DNA from: an uncultured Oscillospiraceae bacterium
GTDB lineage: Bacteria > Bacillota > Clostridia > Oscillospirales > Oscillospiraceae
Assembly: GCA_934569425.1 (NCBI GenBank)
Contig: CAKTKM010000004.1
Coordinates: 1 to 29,743 of the forward strand
Direction of reading: 5' to 3'
Length of the DNA stretch: 29,743 bases
Shown: one piece after another, positions 13,930 through 22,318 of the stretch
Layout of the letters: each line of letters begins with the position of its first letter
Numbering within the stretch: the first letter of the stretch is position 1
The notes under the pieces: generated by a model
What the model was told of the DNA's origin: nothing
Database searches by the model: none
The model's input: the letters and a program-made list of their open reading frames with translations, nothing else
Position numbers and translations under genes: made by a program

Positions 13930-13958
13930 ATTGTAACAGGATATTTGTTTCCTGTCAA
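13930..13958 (-). promoter_or_regulatory. Promoter of the type I toxin mRNA
   Basis: Leftward TTGACA (13953-13958) and TACAAT (13930-13935) with exactly 17 bases between. Start near 13923, giving a ~60-base leader before the toxin ATG. Confidence 0.85.
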
Positions 13959-14018
13959 CTTCGCCGACTTTAGCAGGTCGGCATTTTTTGTGTCAATTTT
14001 ACTATAGGATATGATGGA

Positions 14019-14052
14019 ACGCCCGGTACGCTGAAAGGTGTACGCCGGGTGT
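14019..14052 (+). other. Group II intron domain V
   Basis: Exactly 34 nt: a seven-pair lower helix (ACGCCCG with CGGGTGT), a two-base 3' bulge (GC), a seven-pair upper helix (GTACGCT with GGTGTAC, some G-T pairs) and a GAAA tetraloop. Positions 2-4 read CGC, the variant of the AGC catalytic triad known from the Oceanobacillus intron. Domain VI follows (CCGGGGG to ACCTATCGG) with a bulged A. Confidence 0.9.
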
Positions 14053-14100
14053 GAGCCGGGGGAAAAGGCAGAGAGGGATCAAAGCCTTACCTATCGGCAT

Positions 14101-15860
14101 AGGTGGCCAGCGGCAATGCGTCGCTGGCTGGTGCAGAATTTACCTTCAGGTACTATGACGGGCAGTATGCCACCGCGGCGGAAGCCGAGGCCAGCGGTGC
14201 GCCTACCCGTACATGGATATTTCGAACCGATGAGGATGGCGAAATTCATTATAACAGAGTTTGGCTTATATCCGGAGAACTGTTTTATTACGGTGCAGTA
14301 CCCACCGTCCCCATCGGCACGCTGCTGATCCAAGAGACTAAGGCACCGGAGGGCTATCTGATCGACCCCACGGTGTATGTCCGCAACATCACGCCCAACG
14401 GGACGCTGGAGGCCGTAAACAGCTACAATGCTCCTGTTGTGCAGGAGCAGGTCATTATGGGTCGGATCCAGATCGTGAAGCACACGGACACCGGCATCAC
14501 CAAGGTGGAAACGCCGGAGGTGGGTGCTACCTTCAACATCTACCTTGTCTCTGCCGGCAGCTATGACGCTGCTCCGGCAAATGCCAGGGCGCAGCTCACC
14601 ATTGACAAGGACGGCTTTGCCATCTCTCCCTACTTACCCTACGGCCTCTATGCCGTAGAGCAGACCTCCGGCTGGGAGGGTAGTAAGCTGATGGAGCCTT
14701 TCACCGTGATGATCGGCGAAAACGGCAAGACCTACAGCTATATCATCAATAACCAGCGGTTCTACAGCTACCTAAAGGTGGTGAAGGTAGACGCCATCAC
14801 CGGTGTGGCCATCCCCGCAGCAGGCGTCGGCTTCCAGATCATTGACCCCAAAGGCCAGAAGCTGGAGTGGTGGGGCGCAGACACCTGGTATACGGACGGT
14901 AGCGGCGTTATGAAGCTGCCCTGTGAGCTGGAGTATGGTCGAGGCTATCAGGCCGTGGAGGTAGTGGCTCCCAGCGGCTATGTGCTGACAGACGCACCTT
15001 TCCGCTTCGATGTGCTGCCTGAAAATGCAGCCCAGGAGGACGGCCTGACCGTGATTACCCTGACAGCCCCAAACAGCCCTACCCAAATCAGCGTGGCCAA
15101 GGTGGACTATCAGGGCACTTTCGTCGCCGGCGCCACCCTGCAGCTGCTGGATAAGGACGGCAATGTGGCCGCCGAATGGGTGACGGAGGATACCCCTCAC
15201 ACGCTGTATAGCCTGCCCATCGGCGCAGCGTACACGCTGCACGAGGTGGCAGCACCGGAGGGCTGGCTGCTGGCGGAGAATGTGACCTTTGTGGTAGCCG
15301 ACACCGCCGAGGTGCAGACCATCACCATGGAGGACGAGCGGGTGCCGGAGCTGCATACCACGGCCACCGTGGACGGAAAAAAGTCCGTTGTGGCAGGCGG
15401 CGTATACGAGCTGAAGGATGTGGTTGCGTATGTGGATCTGATCCCTGGTCGAGAATACCAACTGACTGCAAAAGTCATGGACAAAGCCACTGGGTCGGTG
15501 CTGACGCAGGACGGCGAGGAGCTGGTGAAAACCATTTCCTTTACGCCCACCGAAGAAACCGGCACGGTAGAGATAACCTTTGCATTGGACACCACGCTGC
15601 TGGGGAGCAAAGAGCTTGTCATTTTTGAGTATCTTTCCAAAGACGGACGAGAGATCGCTGACCATGCAGATATGCTGGATGAGGAGCAGACGGTGCAGAT
15701 TGAGCCGGCCATCGGGATCATCACCATCAAGGATAAGCCCAGCTTTATTGAATCCATAAAAACCGGAGATGTAGGGATCGGGGCTGCTGTGATCGCGCTG
15801 CTGTGCGCTGCTGCCGCCTTGCTGGTTATTGTGCTGCATAAACGAAAAAAGCAGAATTAA
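14101..15860 (+). CDS. Surface protein, exon 2 (C-terminal part of split VaFE/SpaA-type adhesin)
   Basis: Continues exon 1 in frame at base 14101. It encodes about 586 residues: SpaA/Cna-B-type domains each ending in a characteristic turn (KAPEGYLID, VAPSGYVLT, AAPEGWLLA), then a VaFE-type repeat (ATVDGKKSVVAGGVYELKD to LVIFEYLSKDGREIADHADM), then SIKTGD, a membrane helix (AAVIALLCAAAALLVIVL) and a HKRKKQN tail. Such domains usually self-crosslink by isopeptide bonds. The tail resembles a sortase signal but has SIKTG where LPxTG is expected, so it may be simply membrane-anchored or use a non-standard sortase. A GTG at 14103 could begin a separate reading but has no ribosome site, no signal peptide and would start inside a domain, so splicing is the better explanation. 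Confidence 0.85.
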
Positions 15861-15871
15861 TCTTATCACAA

Positions 15872-15901
15872 AAAAGGAGAGGGCAAACGCCCTCTCCTTT
15901 T
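15872..15901 (+). terminator. Terminator after the surface-protein gene
   Basis: AAAAGGAGAGGGC-AAAC-GCCCTCTCCTTTT, a 13-bp stem with flanking A and T runs, could act in both directions. Confidence 0.92.
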
Positions 15902-15932
15902 GCGCGAAAATACTTTTTAAGGAGGGAAATCC

Positions 15933-16910
15933 ATGGAAGTTAAAAGACACCTCTTGGCCGGCCTGCTTCTGCTGTCTACGATGCAGATGGCTTGGGCGAC
16001 AGAAGGCAGTGAAACCGCCACAGATGGCAATACGGTGATAAAAAACTATCCTTTTGTGGCGGCCAGCCAGGAGGATCTAAAGTATGATGTGCCGCAGGAA
16101 TTGACGGTGGACGGCAAAATCTACAAGCTCAAGGATGTGAGCTATGAGATCACAGGCCACGAGGATCCTGTGACGGTAACAAAAGCGGTGCAGGTCTTTG
16201 ACAAGGCCGACTACGACAGGGAGATCACAGAAACTGTGGACGAAACCGCGCTGCGTTTGGTTGCCACAACACCTGTATGGCATGAAACGCCGGCAGCGAC
16301 GATTACGAAAGAATATGACCGTCAGGGTGCCGTAGCGTCGGAGCTGGAGCGGGATGGCAGAACCTATACGCTGCAGGCTGTGACGGTCGGTACAAAGCAC
16401 ACTGAACTGATGGTGCCGGCCATCTTTCAAACCAGCAATCCGTATAGTGATCTGTTTGCCTTTGGCGGGCAAACCATCGAGCTGACGGATAGTGCAGCGC
16501 CCATTTGGGATGGCTGGGAAGAGGCCGTCAAGGCAGAGTTGGGGTTGAACGGCAGCAGCTATACGCTGTCAGGCGGCAGATGGGACGGCGATTTCCGGCA
16601 GCAGCACCTCTGGGATGGCAGCTATACCCGCACGGCCATCTATACCGGCACGAGGGAAACGCCCGTCTGGACGGCCACCTATCAGTCGGCGCCGGAGTAC
16701 ACGGCGGAGATCACCTATGTGGACGAGAAATACCCTGACGGGCAATATGCGGCGCTGGCCGTTGCCTCCTATACGCCGGACACAAGCGTAATAGAAATCG
16801 TGCTGAAGGTCGGGTGCGGCGCAGCGGTTTTGGCACTGGCTGCAGCCTGCATTGTGCGGCTTTTGGAAAAAAACCACAAGAAAAACAAGGACGAAGAAAG
16901 CGAGGAGTAA
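15933..16910 (+). CDS. Secreted, membrane-anchored surface protein of the transfer operon
   Basis: A 325-residue protein with a signal peptide (VKRHLLAGLLLLSTMQMAWA), a ~250-residue beta-rich extracellular part, one membrane helix near the C-terminus (VLKVGCGAAVLALAAACIV) and a charged cytosolic end (LLEKNHKKNKDEESEE). The outside part has repeated forms of 'LTVDGKIYKLKDV / LERDGRTYTLQAV', suggesting two similar domains. TAAGGAGG precedes the ATG. It heads the conjugation operon, in front of the Maff2-like gene, and so may be an envelope component of the transfer channel. I do not know a named family. Confidence 0.78.
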   Translation: MEVKRHLLAGLLLLSTMQMAWATEGSETATDGNTVIKNYPFVAASQEDLKYDVPQELTVDGKIYKLKDVSYEITGHEDPVTVTKAVQVFDKADYDREITETVDETALRLVATTPVWHETPAATITKEYDRQGAVASELERDGRTYTLQAVTVGTKHTELMVPAIFQTSNPYSDLFAFGGQTIELTDSAAPIWDGWEEAVKAELGLNGSSYTLSGGRWDGDFRQQHLWDGSYTRTAIYTGTRETPVWTATYQSAPEYTAEITYVDEKYPDGQYAALAVASYTPDTSVIEIVLKVGCGAAVLALAAACIVRLLEKNHKKNKDEESEE

Positions 16911-16912
16911 TT

Positions 16913-17137
16913 ATGGATGGATTGATCGGAGGACTGTATGAGATCGTGCCAGCACTGCAGAAGCTGGCGGCAGCGCTGACGATCCTTGCACTGGTGGTGC
17001 TGGGCATCGGCGTTATTACCGGAGGCGCTGAGGGGCGGTCAAAATTCAAAGAAGTCATGAAGAACATTGTCATCGGCTGCGCCATAGCCTTTGGCGCAAC
17101 CTCCCTGGGCAATATGCTCATGGGCTGGTTTTCCTAA
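16913..17137 (+). CDS. Maff2-like small membrane protein (pilin/VirB2-position)
   Basis: A 74-residue protein with two membrane helices (LAAALTILALVVLGIGVITG and IVIGCAIAFGATSLGNMLM) joined by a short basic loop (GRSKFKEVMK). This is the size and layout of the Maff2 family found in Gram-positive ICEs upstream of VirB4 and resembles TrbC/VirB2 pilin-type subunits. GGAG lies inside the end of the previous gene, so translation is coupled. Family call is by length, topology and position. Confidence 0.75.
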   Translation: MDGLIGGLYEIVPALQKLAAALTILALVVLGIGVITGGAEGRSKFKEVMKNIVIGCAIAFGATSLGNMLMGWFS

Positions 17138-17144
17138 ACAAAAT

Positions 17145-17179
17145 GATAGGGGGGCGGGGCTGCGGCTCCGTCCCCTATC
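17145..17179 (+). promoter_or_regulatory. Intercistronic hairpin after the Maff2-like gene
   Basis: GATAGGGG and CCCCTATC arms with inner pairing, no T-run. It may stabilise the upstream mRNA end or reduce read-through so that the small membrane protein is made in excess over the later subunits. Confidence 0.55.
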
Positions 17180-17204
17180 CACTACATAATGCGGAGGTAT
17201 GAAA

Positions 17205-17798
17205 ATGAAAAAAACAGAATCCGTGAAGACCTGCCTGGACATCATCCCTGTTCGTTGCTGGAGTTCGGCGGCAGGCGCTTTTCTTTTTGAAAACGGCTCC
17301 TGTATGGATATATGCAGGGTCATTCCCCGAGACCTGCAGAACATTGCCGATGATGAGCTGGAAATAGAGATCTATCAGTTTACAAAAATCCTGAAAACCG
17401 TAGGCTGTGATCTGAAATTTTTAAGCATGAAATTTCCGCTGTCGCTGGCACGGCAGAAGGAAGTCCTGTGCCACCATCGGCAGCTGGCACAGGACGAAGC
17501 ACGCATACGCTGGCTGGATCGCCAGATCCGTGAACTGGAGCTGGCGGAAACCAATATCAGCTCCCAGCATTTCTATCTTGCCTTTTGGGGCAAGGATGCA
17601 GACACATTAAAAACCGTCCGTGACATGATCCGAAAATACGCCGCCACAGGCTACCGGCCGCTGGTGGAGGATATAGACCTGATCCAGAAAATCAAGGTAT
17701 TGGAAAAACTTTCCAACATGAATACCGTTATTGATATTTACCCGAATTCGGATGCCGATTTCGTAGTCGGTGCTGATTATATGGGAGGCGAAGAATGA
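17205..17798 (+). CDS. VirB4-associated conjugation protein
   Basis: About 197 residues; ATG 17205 is preferred because GGAGG stands seven bases before it (ATG 17199 is too close). It begins KKTESVKTCLDIIPVRCW and contains a basic helical middle (RQIRELELAETNISSQHFYLAFWG) and KYAATGYRPLVEDIDLIQKI. The pattern resembles the N-terminal domain of VirB4/TraC-type ATPases encoded as a separate protein. Its stop overlaps the virB4 start (ATGA), supporting a close functional pair. No membrane segment is seen. Confidence 0.7.
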   Translation: MKKTESVKTCLDIIPVRCWSSAAGAFLFENGSCMDICRVIPRDLQNIADDELEIEIYQFTKILKTVGCDLKFLSMKFPLSLARQKEVLCHHRQLAQDEARIRWLDRQIRELELAETNISSQHFYLAFWGKDADTLKTVRDMIRKYAATGYRPLVEDIDLIQKIKVLEKLSNMNTVIDIYPNSDADFVVGADYMGGEE

Positions 17799-19705
17799 AA
17801 AAGAAAAACATCGCACGGAAAGAGCCGGCTTTGGACGCCCGACTTTTTGAGCCGATCCAGCCCCACGGCGGGATCACATTTGCAGACCCGTCCTATATAC
17901 GCATGGGAGACGGTTACTGCCGCTGCCTGCATATCTACGGCCTGCCCAACACACTGGACAGGCACTGGCTGACGAGGATCTTCGCCGTCAGCGGCTGCAT
18001 CTGTTCGTTCGATGTAGCCACGAAAAACCTGGCGGAGGCGAAGCGCAACATTAACCGCTCCATCGGCGAGGAAGGTGCCCGCGCCTATGCCGCCAAGGAT
18101 TACAACGACCTCTATGACGCCGAAAAACGCAAAGCAGAGCTGCAGCAGCTCTACGACGAGCTGGAGCGCATGGGCGAGGTCATAAAACTCTGCGATTTCC
18201 GCATTTTCCTGCAGGCACGGACGCTGCAGGAGCTGGAGGAGAAAACAAAGGATCTGCTGGACAATCTGGATGCCTCCGGCTATAAGACTACCACCCTGTT
18301 GGGAGAGCAGAAAACGGAGTGGCAGTCGCTCTATGAACCCTTTGCAGTTACCCACGCCAAGCCCGTGGTCATGAAAGGTCTGTCCCTTACGGCTCGGCAG
18401 TTGGCGGAGGGTTATCCTTTTGATTACAGCGATCTGCTGGATGAGCAGGGAGCGCTGCTGGGCTTTACGGATATGGGCGGCGCCGTGGTGTTCGATCTCT
18501 TTTCCAAAACGGTCAAGAGAAAACATTATAATGCCGCCGTCTGCGGCGATATGGGCAGCGGCAAGTCTACGCTGCTGAAAAAGCTGTTCAAGCAAAACGC
18601 CAGCAGCGGGAACAACATCCGCTGCTTTGATGTATCCGGAGAGTTCTCCGCCCTTACGCTGGAGTTCGGCGGCAAGATCATCCGCTGCTCCGGCGTAGAC
18701 GGGATGCTGAATCCGTTGGAGATCCTGCGCTCCGGAGATGATGACTATGCTTCCTATGCCCGGCATATCTCCAAGCTGCAGGCGTTCTTCCGCTGCATCA
18801 ATCCCTCTATGAGTGACCAGCTCCTGCAGGAGTTGGCCAACTATCTGCGGGAGTTTTACGCAGGCTTTGGCTTGGTGCCTACGGACACCGGCTCCGTCAC
18901 AGGTCGGGACGCCGCGGACTATCCCACCCTCTCCCAGTTTCGGGAGTTTTTGCAGGGCTACATCGCCTATGTGGCGCAGCAGGATCGGACGGCAGAAACG
19001 GAGGTAGAGACCGCCATCCATGTGGAGCGGGCAAAAAATCTTGATATCATTCTGGGCGCCGTGGAGAATCTTTGCAATAACTATGGCAGGCTCTTTGACG
19101 GCCACACCACCATCTCCGACATTACAGCAGAGCGGATCGTTACCTTTGACATCTCCACCATTAAGGAGCTGGGCAATGTATTTACGGCGCAGATGCAGAA
19201 TCTGGTGTCATTGTGCTGGGATAACGCCATTGCCGTAGGCGCCCCAGAAAAAGAGAAATGGGAAAGCGGAGAATACGCCATCGAGGACATCACAAAGTTC
19301 CTCATACTCATAGACGAGAGCCACCGTTGGGTGAATACCTCCATGCCCCTGATATTGGACATGGTGACCCGGTATCTCAGGGAAGCCCGAAAGTATTTCG
19401 CCGGCATCGTGCTGGCCTCCCAAAGCGTTCGAGACTATATGCCGGAGGGCGACTTTTCCGGTGCGGATAAGATCCGCATCCTCTTTGAGCTGTGCCAATA
19501 CAAATTCATGTTCAAGCAGGACAGCAGCGCCAAGGAGCATATCCGCAGGATCTTCGGGGAGGGTATGACCTTCTCGCAGGTGGAGAGCATCCCCTTTCTG
19601 GAGCAGGGGGAAAATGTCCTCTCCATTGCCGGAGCCGGAGCGCTGCAATTCCGTGTCTGGCTCAGCAAGGACTACGAGGCGACCCTCTTTTCAGGAGGTA
19701 GATAA
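17795..19705 (+). CDS. virB4: VirB4-type conjugation ATPase
   Basis: A 636-residue ATPase that powers channel assembly and substrate passage at the cytosolic face. Walker A is GDMGSGKSTLLKKLF (from residue 251), the following strand IRCFDVSGEFSAL, and Walker B KFLILIDESHRW (~501-512), with an AREARK-type helix and an SQSVRDYM motif downstream. Length and motif order are typical of Gram-positive VirB4/TrsE/TcpF-like proteins. The start overlaps the upstream stop (ATGA); the stop overlaps the next start (TAATG). Confidence 0.95.
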   Translation: MKKKNIARKEPALDARLFEPIQPHGGITFADPSYIRMGDGYCRCLHIYGLPNTLDRHWLTRIFAVSGCICSFDVATKNLAEAKRNINRSIGEEGARAYAAKDYNDLYDAEKRKAELQQLYDELERMGEVIKLCDFRIFLQARTLQELEEKTKDLLDNLDASGYKTTTLLGEQKTEWQSLYEPFAVTHAKPVVMKGLSLTARQLAEGYPFDYSDLLDEQGALLGFTDMGGAVVFDLFSKTVKRKHYNAAVCGDMGSGKSTLLKKLFKQNASSGNNIRCFDVSGEFSALTLEFGGKIIRCSGVDGMLNPLEILRSGDDDYASYARHISKLQAFFRCINPSMSDQLLQELANYLREFYAGFGLVPTDTGSVTGRDAADYPTLSQFREFLQGYIAYVAQQDRTAETEVETAIHVERAKNLDIILGAVENLCNNYGRLFDGHTTISDITAERIVTFDISTIKELGNVFTAQMQNLVSLCWDNAIAVGAPEKEKWESGEYAIEDITKFLILIDESHRWVNTSMPLILDMVTRYLREARKYFAGIVLASQSVRDYMPEGDFSGADKIRILFELCQYKFMFKQDSSAKEHIRRIFGEGMTFSQVESIPFLEQGENVLSIAGAGALQFRVWLSKDYEATLFSGGR

Positions 19706-20325
19706 TGAAAAAAATAAAGAAATGGCTGCTTATGGGCAGCGCCGGTTTTTTGGCAGGCGGCTTTCTCCTGCTGCTTGTCGTCACGGCGGCGGGGGCATTT
19801 GCGGAGGATCTGTCCGCCGCCTTCGGCGGTCGGCGCACCGGTGCTGCTGCCGGCAATGCGTATCCGGCCGGCAGCGTGCCGGGCAAGGCCACCTATGTAG
19901 GCGTGGACGATACGGAAACGGATTTCTCCCGCCAAGTAGCTGCCGGCATTGCGGCCTCAAAGCCGGATCCGTTTTATAACGGCTATGCCGGGCTTTGTGA
20001 GCTATGGGTCTACGATGTATACGCCGCAGCCGGCCTGCCCTGCAACGGCACCTGCTGCGCCTATAACCACGGTGTGCTCTCGGCGCAAAAGGAAGGGCTT
20101 ATACCAAAAGGCGCCCTCATATTTTCCGGCGTCATCCCCAGCACCGGCAAGCTCTACGAGAATAACCACCGCACCGGTGCCTTTTGCAATACCTGCGGGC
20201 ACTATGCTGGCCATGTGGGGATCTATGTAGGCAACGGCTATGTGGCCGGCAGTCAGGTGCCCTTCCTGCAGTCCGTGGATGCGTGGATCAGCGTATACGG
20301 CTATGGCGGCTGGGCACAGCAATAG
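19705..20325 (+). CDS. Membrane-anchored NlpC/P60-type cell-wall hydrolase
   Basis: A 206-residue protein with an N-terminal membrane helix (GSAGFLAGGFLLLLVVTAAGA) and an outer domain with a candidate catalytic Cys in LCELWVYDVYAAAG and His in GHYAGHVGIYVGNGYVAGS, the NlpC/P60 arrangement. Four extra cysteines (CNGTCCAYN, CNTCGHY) are unusual and may form disulfides. In conjugation systems such enzymes (VirB1-like) open peptidoglycan for the channel. AGGAGG lies directly upstream in the end of virB4. Confidence 0.85.
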   Translation: MKKIKKWLLMGSAGFLAGGFLLLLVVTAAGAFAEDLSAAFGGRRTGAAAGNAYPAGSVPGKATYVGVDDTETDFSRQVAAGIAASKPDPFYNGYAGLCELWVYDVYAAAGLPCNGTCCAYNHGVLSAQKEGLIPKGALIFSGVIPSTGKLYENNHRTGAFCNTCGHYAGHVGIYVGNGYVAGSQVPFLQSVDAWISVYGYGGWAQQ

Positions 20326-20344
20326 TAGTGATGGGAGGCGAAAA

Positions 20345-22318
20345 ATGAAAATAAGAAAAGGAGTTTTGTGCCTGCTGCTGGCATTTCTGTGCCTGCTGCC
20401 CATTGAAGTAGCGCTCCGCGGGACGGCTTGGGCGACGGAAACTGAGCCGTCGGCCTCGGCGGCCACGGCAGACGATCCCTATATCAAAGACGCCGCAGAT
20501 GACAGCAGCGAAGCGGACGACCTCCAATGGTATCGGGACAACAGTGCCGTGTTGGAGAACAGAAGCATTATCAGAGACGCCCTGCGCAGCATCGGCTGGG
20601 GCGTCACAAAGCTGGTGTGTAAACTGGCCAATGTGGCGGAGACCCTGTATACAAAGACCTTTGGCATGATCGACATCACCAACTATCCCCAGGTCAACAA
20701 TCTGTTGGAGACGCTGAAGCCTGTCCTGGCAGCGCTGACCGTGCTCTGCTGTGCAGGGCTGGGTCTTATGCTGCTGGTGCAGCAGGAGAAGCGCCCGCCG
20801 CTGCTGCGAAATATCCTGCTGGGTATAGTGGCCGTCAGCGCTTCGGCTTACCTGTTCTCCACCGCCAATGATCTGGTGATCTCCTTTCGGGACGGGATCC
20901 TCGGCAGCGACGAGCAGAAAAACCAATCCTATGCCTTGGTAAACAGTAATCTAATAGATCTGGTCAATGTAGACCTGCAGGGCGATATTAACGCCCTGAA
21001 TTATAAGGCCGGCAAGGGCATCCTCTACGGTGCCGGTATAGCGGATCAGTATGATATGGACGGCATTGATCTCAGTGAAACCTTAGACTGGTACACAAAA
21101 TCAAACGGCAAGGATCTGTACGGCTGGTCGGCCAACTTTAATAATCGGGTGAAGTTCCGCCTTGCCCATACGGCAGACGGGGATGTGACCCAGAAAAACT
21201 ACGACGGTATCACCAAGGCCAACATCGGCAACGAGTTTTACTACCGATATTCCTTTGACTTCTGGGGCTGCCTGCTGCAGCTGGGTGCCCTGTGCATTTT
21301 GTTCCTGGCACTTTGCTATAAAAATATCCGCATAGCCTATGAGCTGGTGGTGGGGAGGATCATGGCTTATCTTTTTGCCGCAGATATAGGCGGCGGCGAG
21401 AAGCTGAAGAACACGCTGCTTTTCGTTCGGGATACCTACATCACCATGTGCGTGTGCGTCCTGTCTGTAAAGCTCTATGAGATCATGGTGGGCGCTATTA
21501 CCTCCTTCGGTCTTACGGGGCTGGGCAAGGGGCTGGTGTCCCTATTCATTGCCTACGCCGTAATAGATGGCCCGAATCTGGTAGAGCGCATTTTGGGCAT
21601 GGATGCCGGGCTTTCCTCCTCTGTGGGGCGTGCCATGGCCATCTTCGGCGCCGGTAAGGCCGCAGGCCGCACCGCTGCCAGACTGGGCGGCAAGGCAGTG
21701 CGCGGTGTAAAAAATACCGCTATGGCAGCGGCCACCGGCACTACCGTCCGGCAGCGTCAGGCGAAAGGCTCCACCGGCGAGCAATTCGGCAAGAAGGTGC
21801 ATCAGAAATTCCAAAGCGAAAAATCCGATCCTGCTGCACGGCAGCAGACCGCATCGGAGCAGCAGACGCAGCAGCAACAAGCTGAGACAAAGCAGCGAGC
21901 ATCCGCAGGCGGGGCGGAAAGCGCAGCATTTACCTCCGCATCGGCCGGAGCCGCTGCAGCTATGGATGCAGAGCAGCAGACGCCGCATTCATTCTCCCCT
22001 GATTTCATGGATGATGTACCTGCTGAAAAACAGCAACCGCCCCGTAGGGTATCGAATCTGGCTTTCTCCGCCGCGGTGAAGCGCCTGACCCCCGGCTCGG
22101 AATCGTCCGCCGAGGAGCGCAAGGACTTTAATCATCAGGTGACGGCCATCGTGCGGGGACGGAAGCACCGGGCTATTCAGCCGCCTGCCGATGCCAAGCC
22201 TTACCAGATCAAGAACTATGAAAAAGCCCTGCAGTTGGAGCGGGCATATCATTCCTATTCCGGCGAAAAGCCGGTGAAAAACAAGAAGAAGGAGGGCGAT
22301 CAGGATGGCAAACGCTAA
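20345..22318 (+). CDS. VirB6/TrbL-like polytopic channel protein
   Basis: About 657 residues from ATG 20345, which has GGGAGG upstream; the longer reading from 20240 overlaps the previous gene and has no site. A signal-like N-terminus (GVLCLLLAFLCLLPIEVALRG) is followed by an acidic outer stretch, then about six membrane helices between residues ~100 and ~430 (VLAALTVLCCAGLGLMLLVQ, ILLGIVAVSASAYLF, LLQLGALCILFLALCY and others). A long Gln/Ala-rich cytosolic tail (QQTASEQQTQQQQAE) follows. This is the layout of VirB6/TrbL-type inner-membrane channel proteins of Gram-positive ICEs. The end overlaps the next gene by 14 bases. Confidence 0.85.
   Translation: MKIRKGVLCLLLAFLCLLPIEVALRGTAWATETEPSASAATADDPYIKDAADDSSEADDLQWYRDNSAVLENRSIIRDALRSIGWGVTKLVCKLANVAETLYTKTFGMIDITNYPQVNNLLETLKPVLAALTVLCCAGLGLMLLVQQEKRPPLLRNILLGIVAVSASAYLFSTANDLVISFRDGILGSDEQKNQSYALVNSNLIDLVNVDLQGDINALNYKAGKGILYGAGIADQYDMDGIDLSETLDWYTKSNGKDLYGWSANFNNRVKFRLAHTADGDVTQKNYDGITKANIGNEFYYRYSFDFWGCLLQLGALCILFLALCYKNIRIAYELVVGRIMAYLFAADIGGGEKLKNTLLFVRDTYITMCVCVLSVKLYEIMVGAITSFGLTGLGKGLVSLFIAYAVIDGPNLVERILGMDAGLSSSVGRAMAIFGAGKAAGRTAARLGGKAVRGVKNTAMAAATGTTVRQRQAKGSTGEQFGKKVHQKFQSEKSDPAARQQTASEQQTQQQQAETKQRASAGGAESAAFTSASAGAAAAMDAEQQTPHSFSPDFMDDVPAEKQQPPRRVSNLAFSAAVKRLTPGSESSAEERKDFNHQVTAIVRGRKHRAIQPPADAKPYQIKNYEKALQLERAYHSYSGEKPVKNKKKEGDQDGKR

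Larger units (their letters stand above)
12092..14100 (+). mobile_element. Group II intron without reverse transcriptase, carrying cargo genes
   Basis: 2,009 nt inside the surface gene. Boundaries: GTGAG at the 5' end, and CCTTACCTATCGGCAT at the 3' end (domain VI with likely branch A, final AT). Exon ends join in frame (phase 1). Target pairing: IBS1 GTGATG (12086-12091) with EBS1 CATCAC (12396-12401); IBS2 CAAGCG (12080-12085) with EBS2 CGCTTG (12349-12354), in canonical EBS2-EBS1 order; T12395 next to EBS1 can pair with the first base of exon 2 (delta-delta'). Domain V is at 14019-14052. Domains I-III occupy about 12092-12600. There is no reverse-transcriptase/maturase reading frame; domain IV (about 12600-14010) instead holds a lipoprotein gene, a possible Cys-rich peptide and a type I toxin-antitoxin locus. 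Splicing would need a maturase from elsewhere or self-splicing. The 5' GUGAG deviates slightly from GUGYG. Confidence 0.9.

Noticed and set aside
14103..15860. An independent gene starting at GTG 14103
   Set aside because: No ribosome site or signal peptide, and the start would cut into a SpaA domain; the frame joins exon 1 exactly at the predicted intron ends.
14772..15950. 392-codon open frame on the minus strand
   Set aside because: Antisense to the surface-protein exon, His/Gln-rich composition typical of a reverse-strand shadow, no ribosome site.
17777..19105. Long (442-codon) open frame on the minus strand
   Set aside because: It is the shadow of virB4 in GC-rich codons; its sequence is low in family-like motifs while virB4 shows complete Walker motifs.
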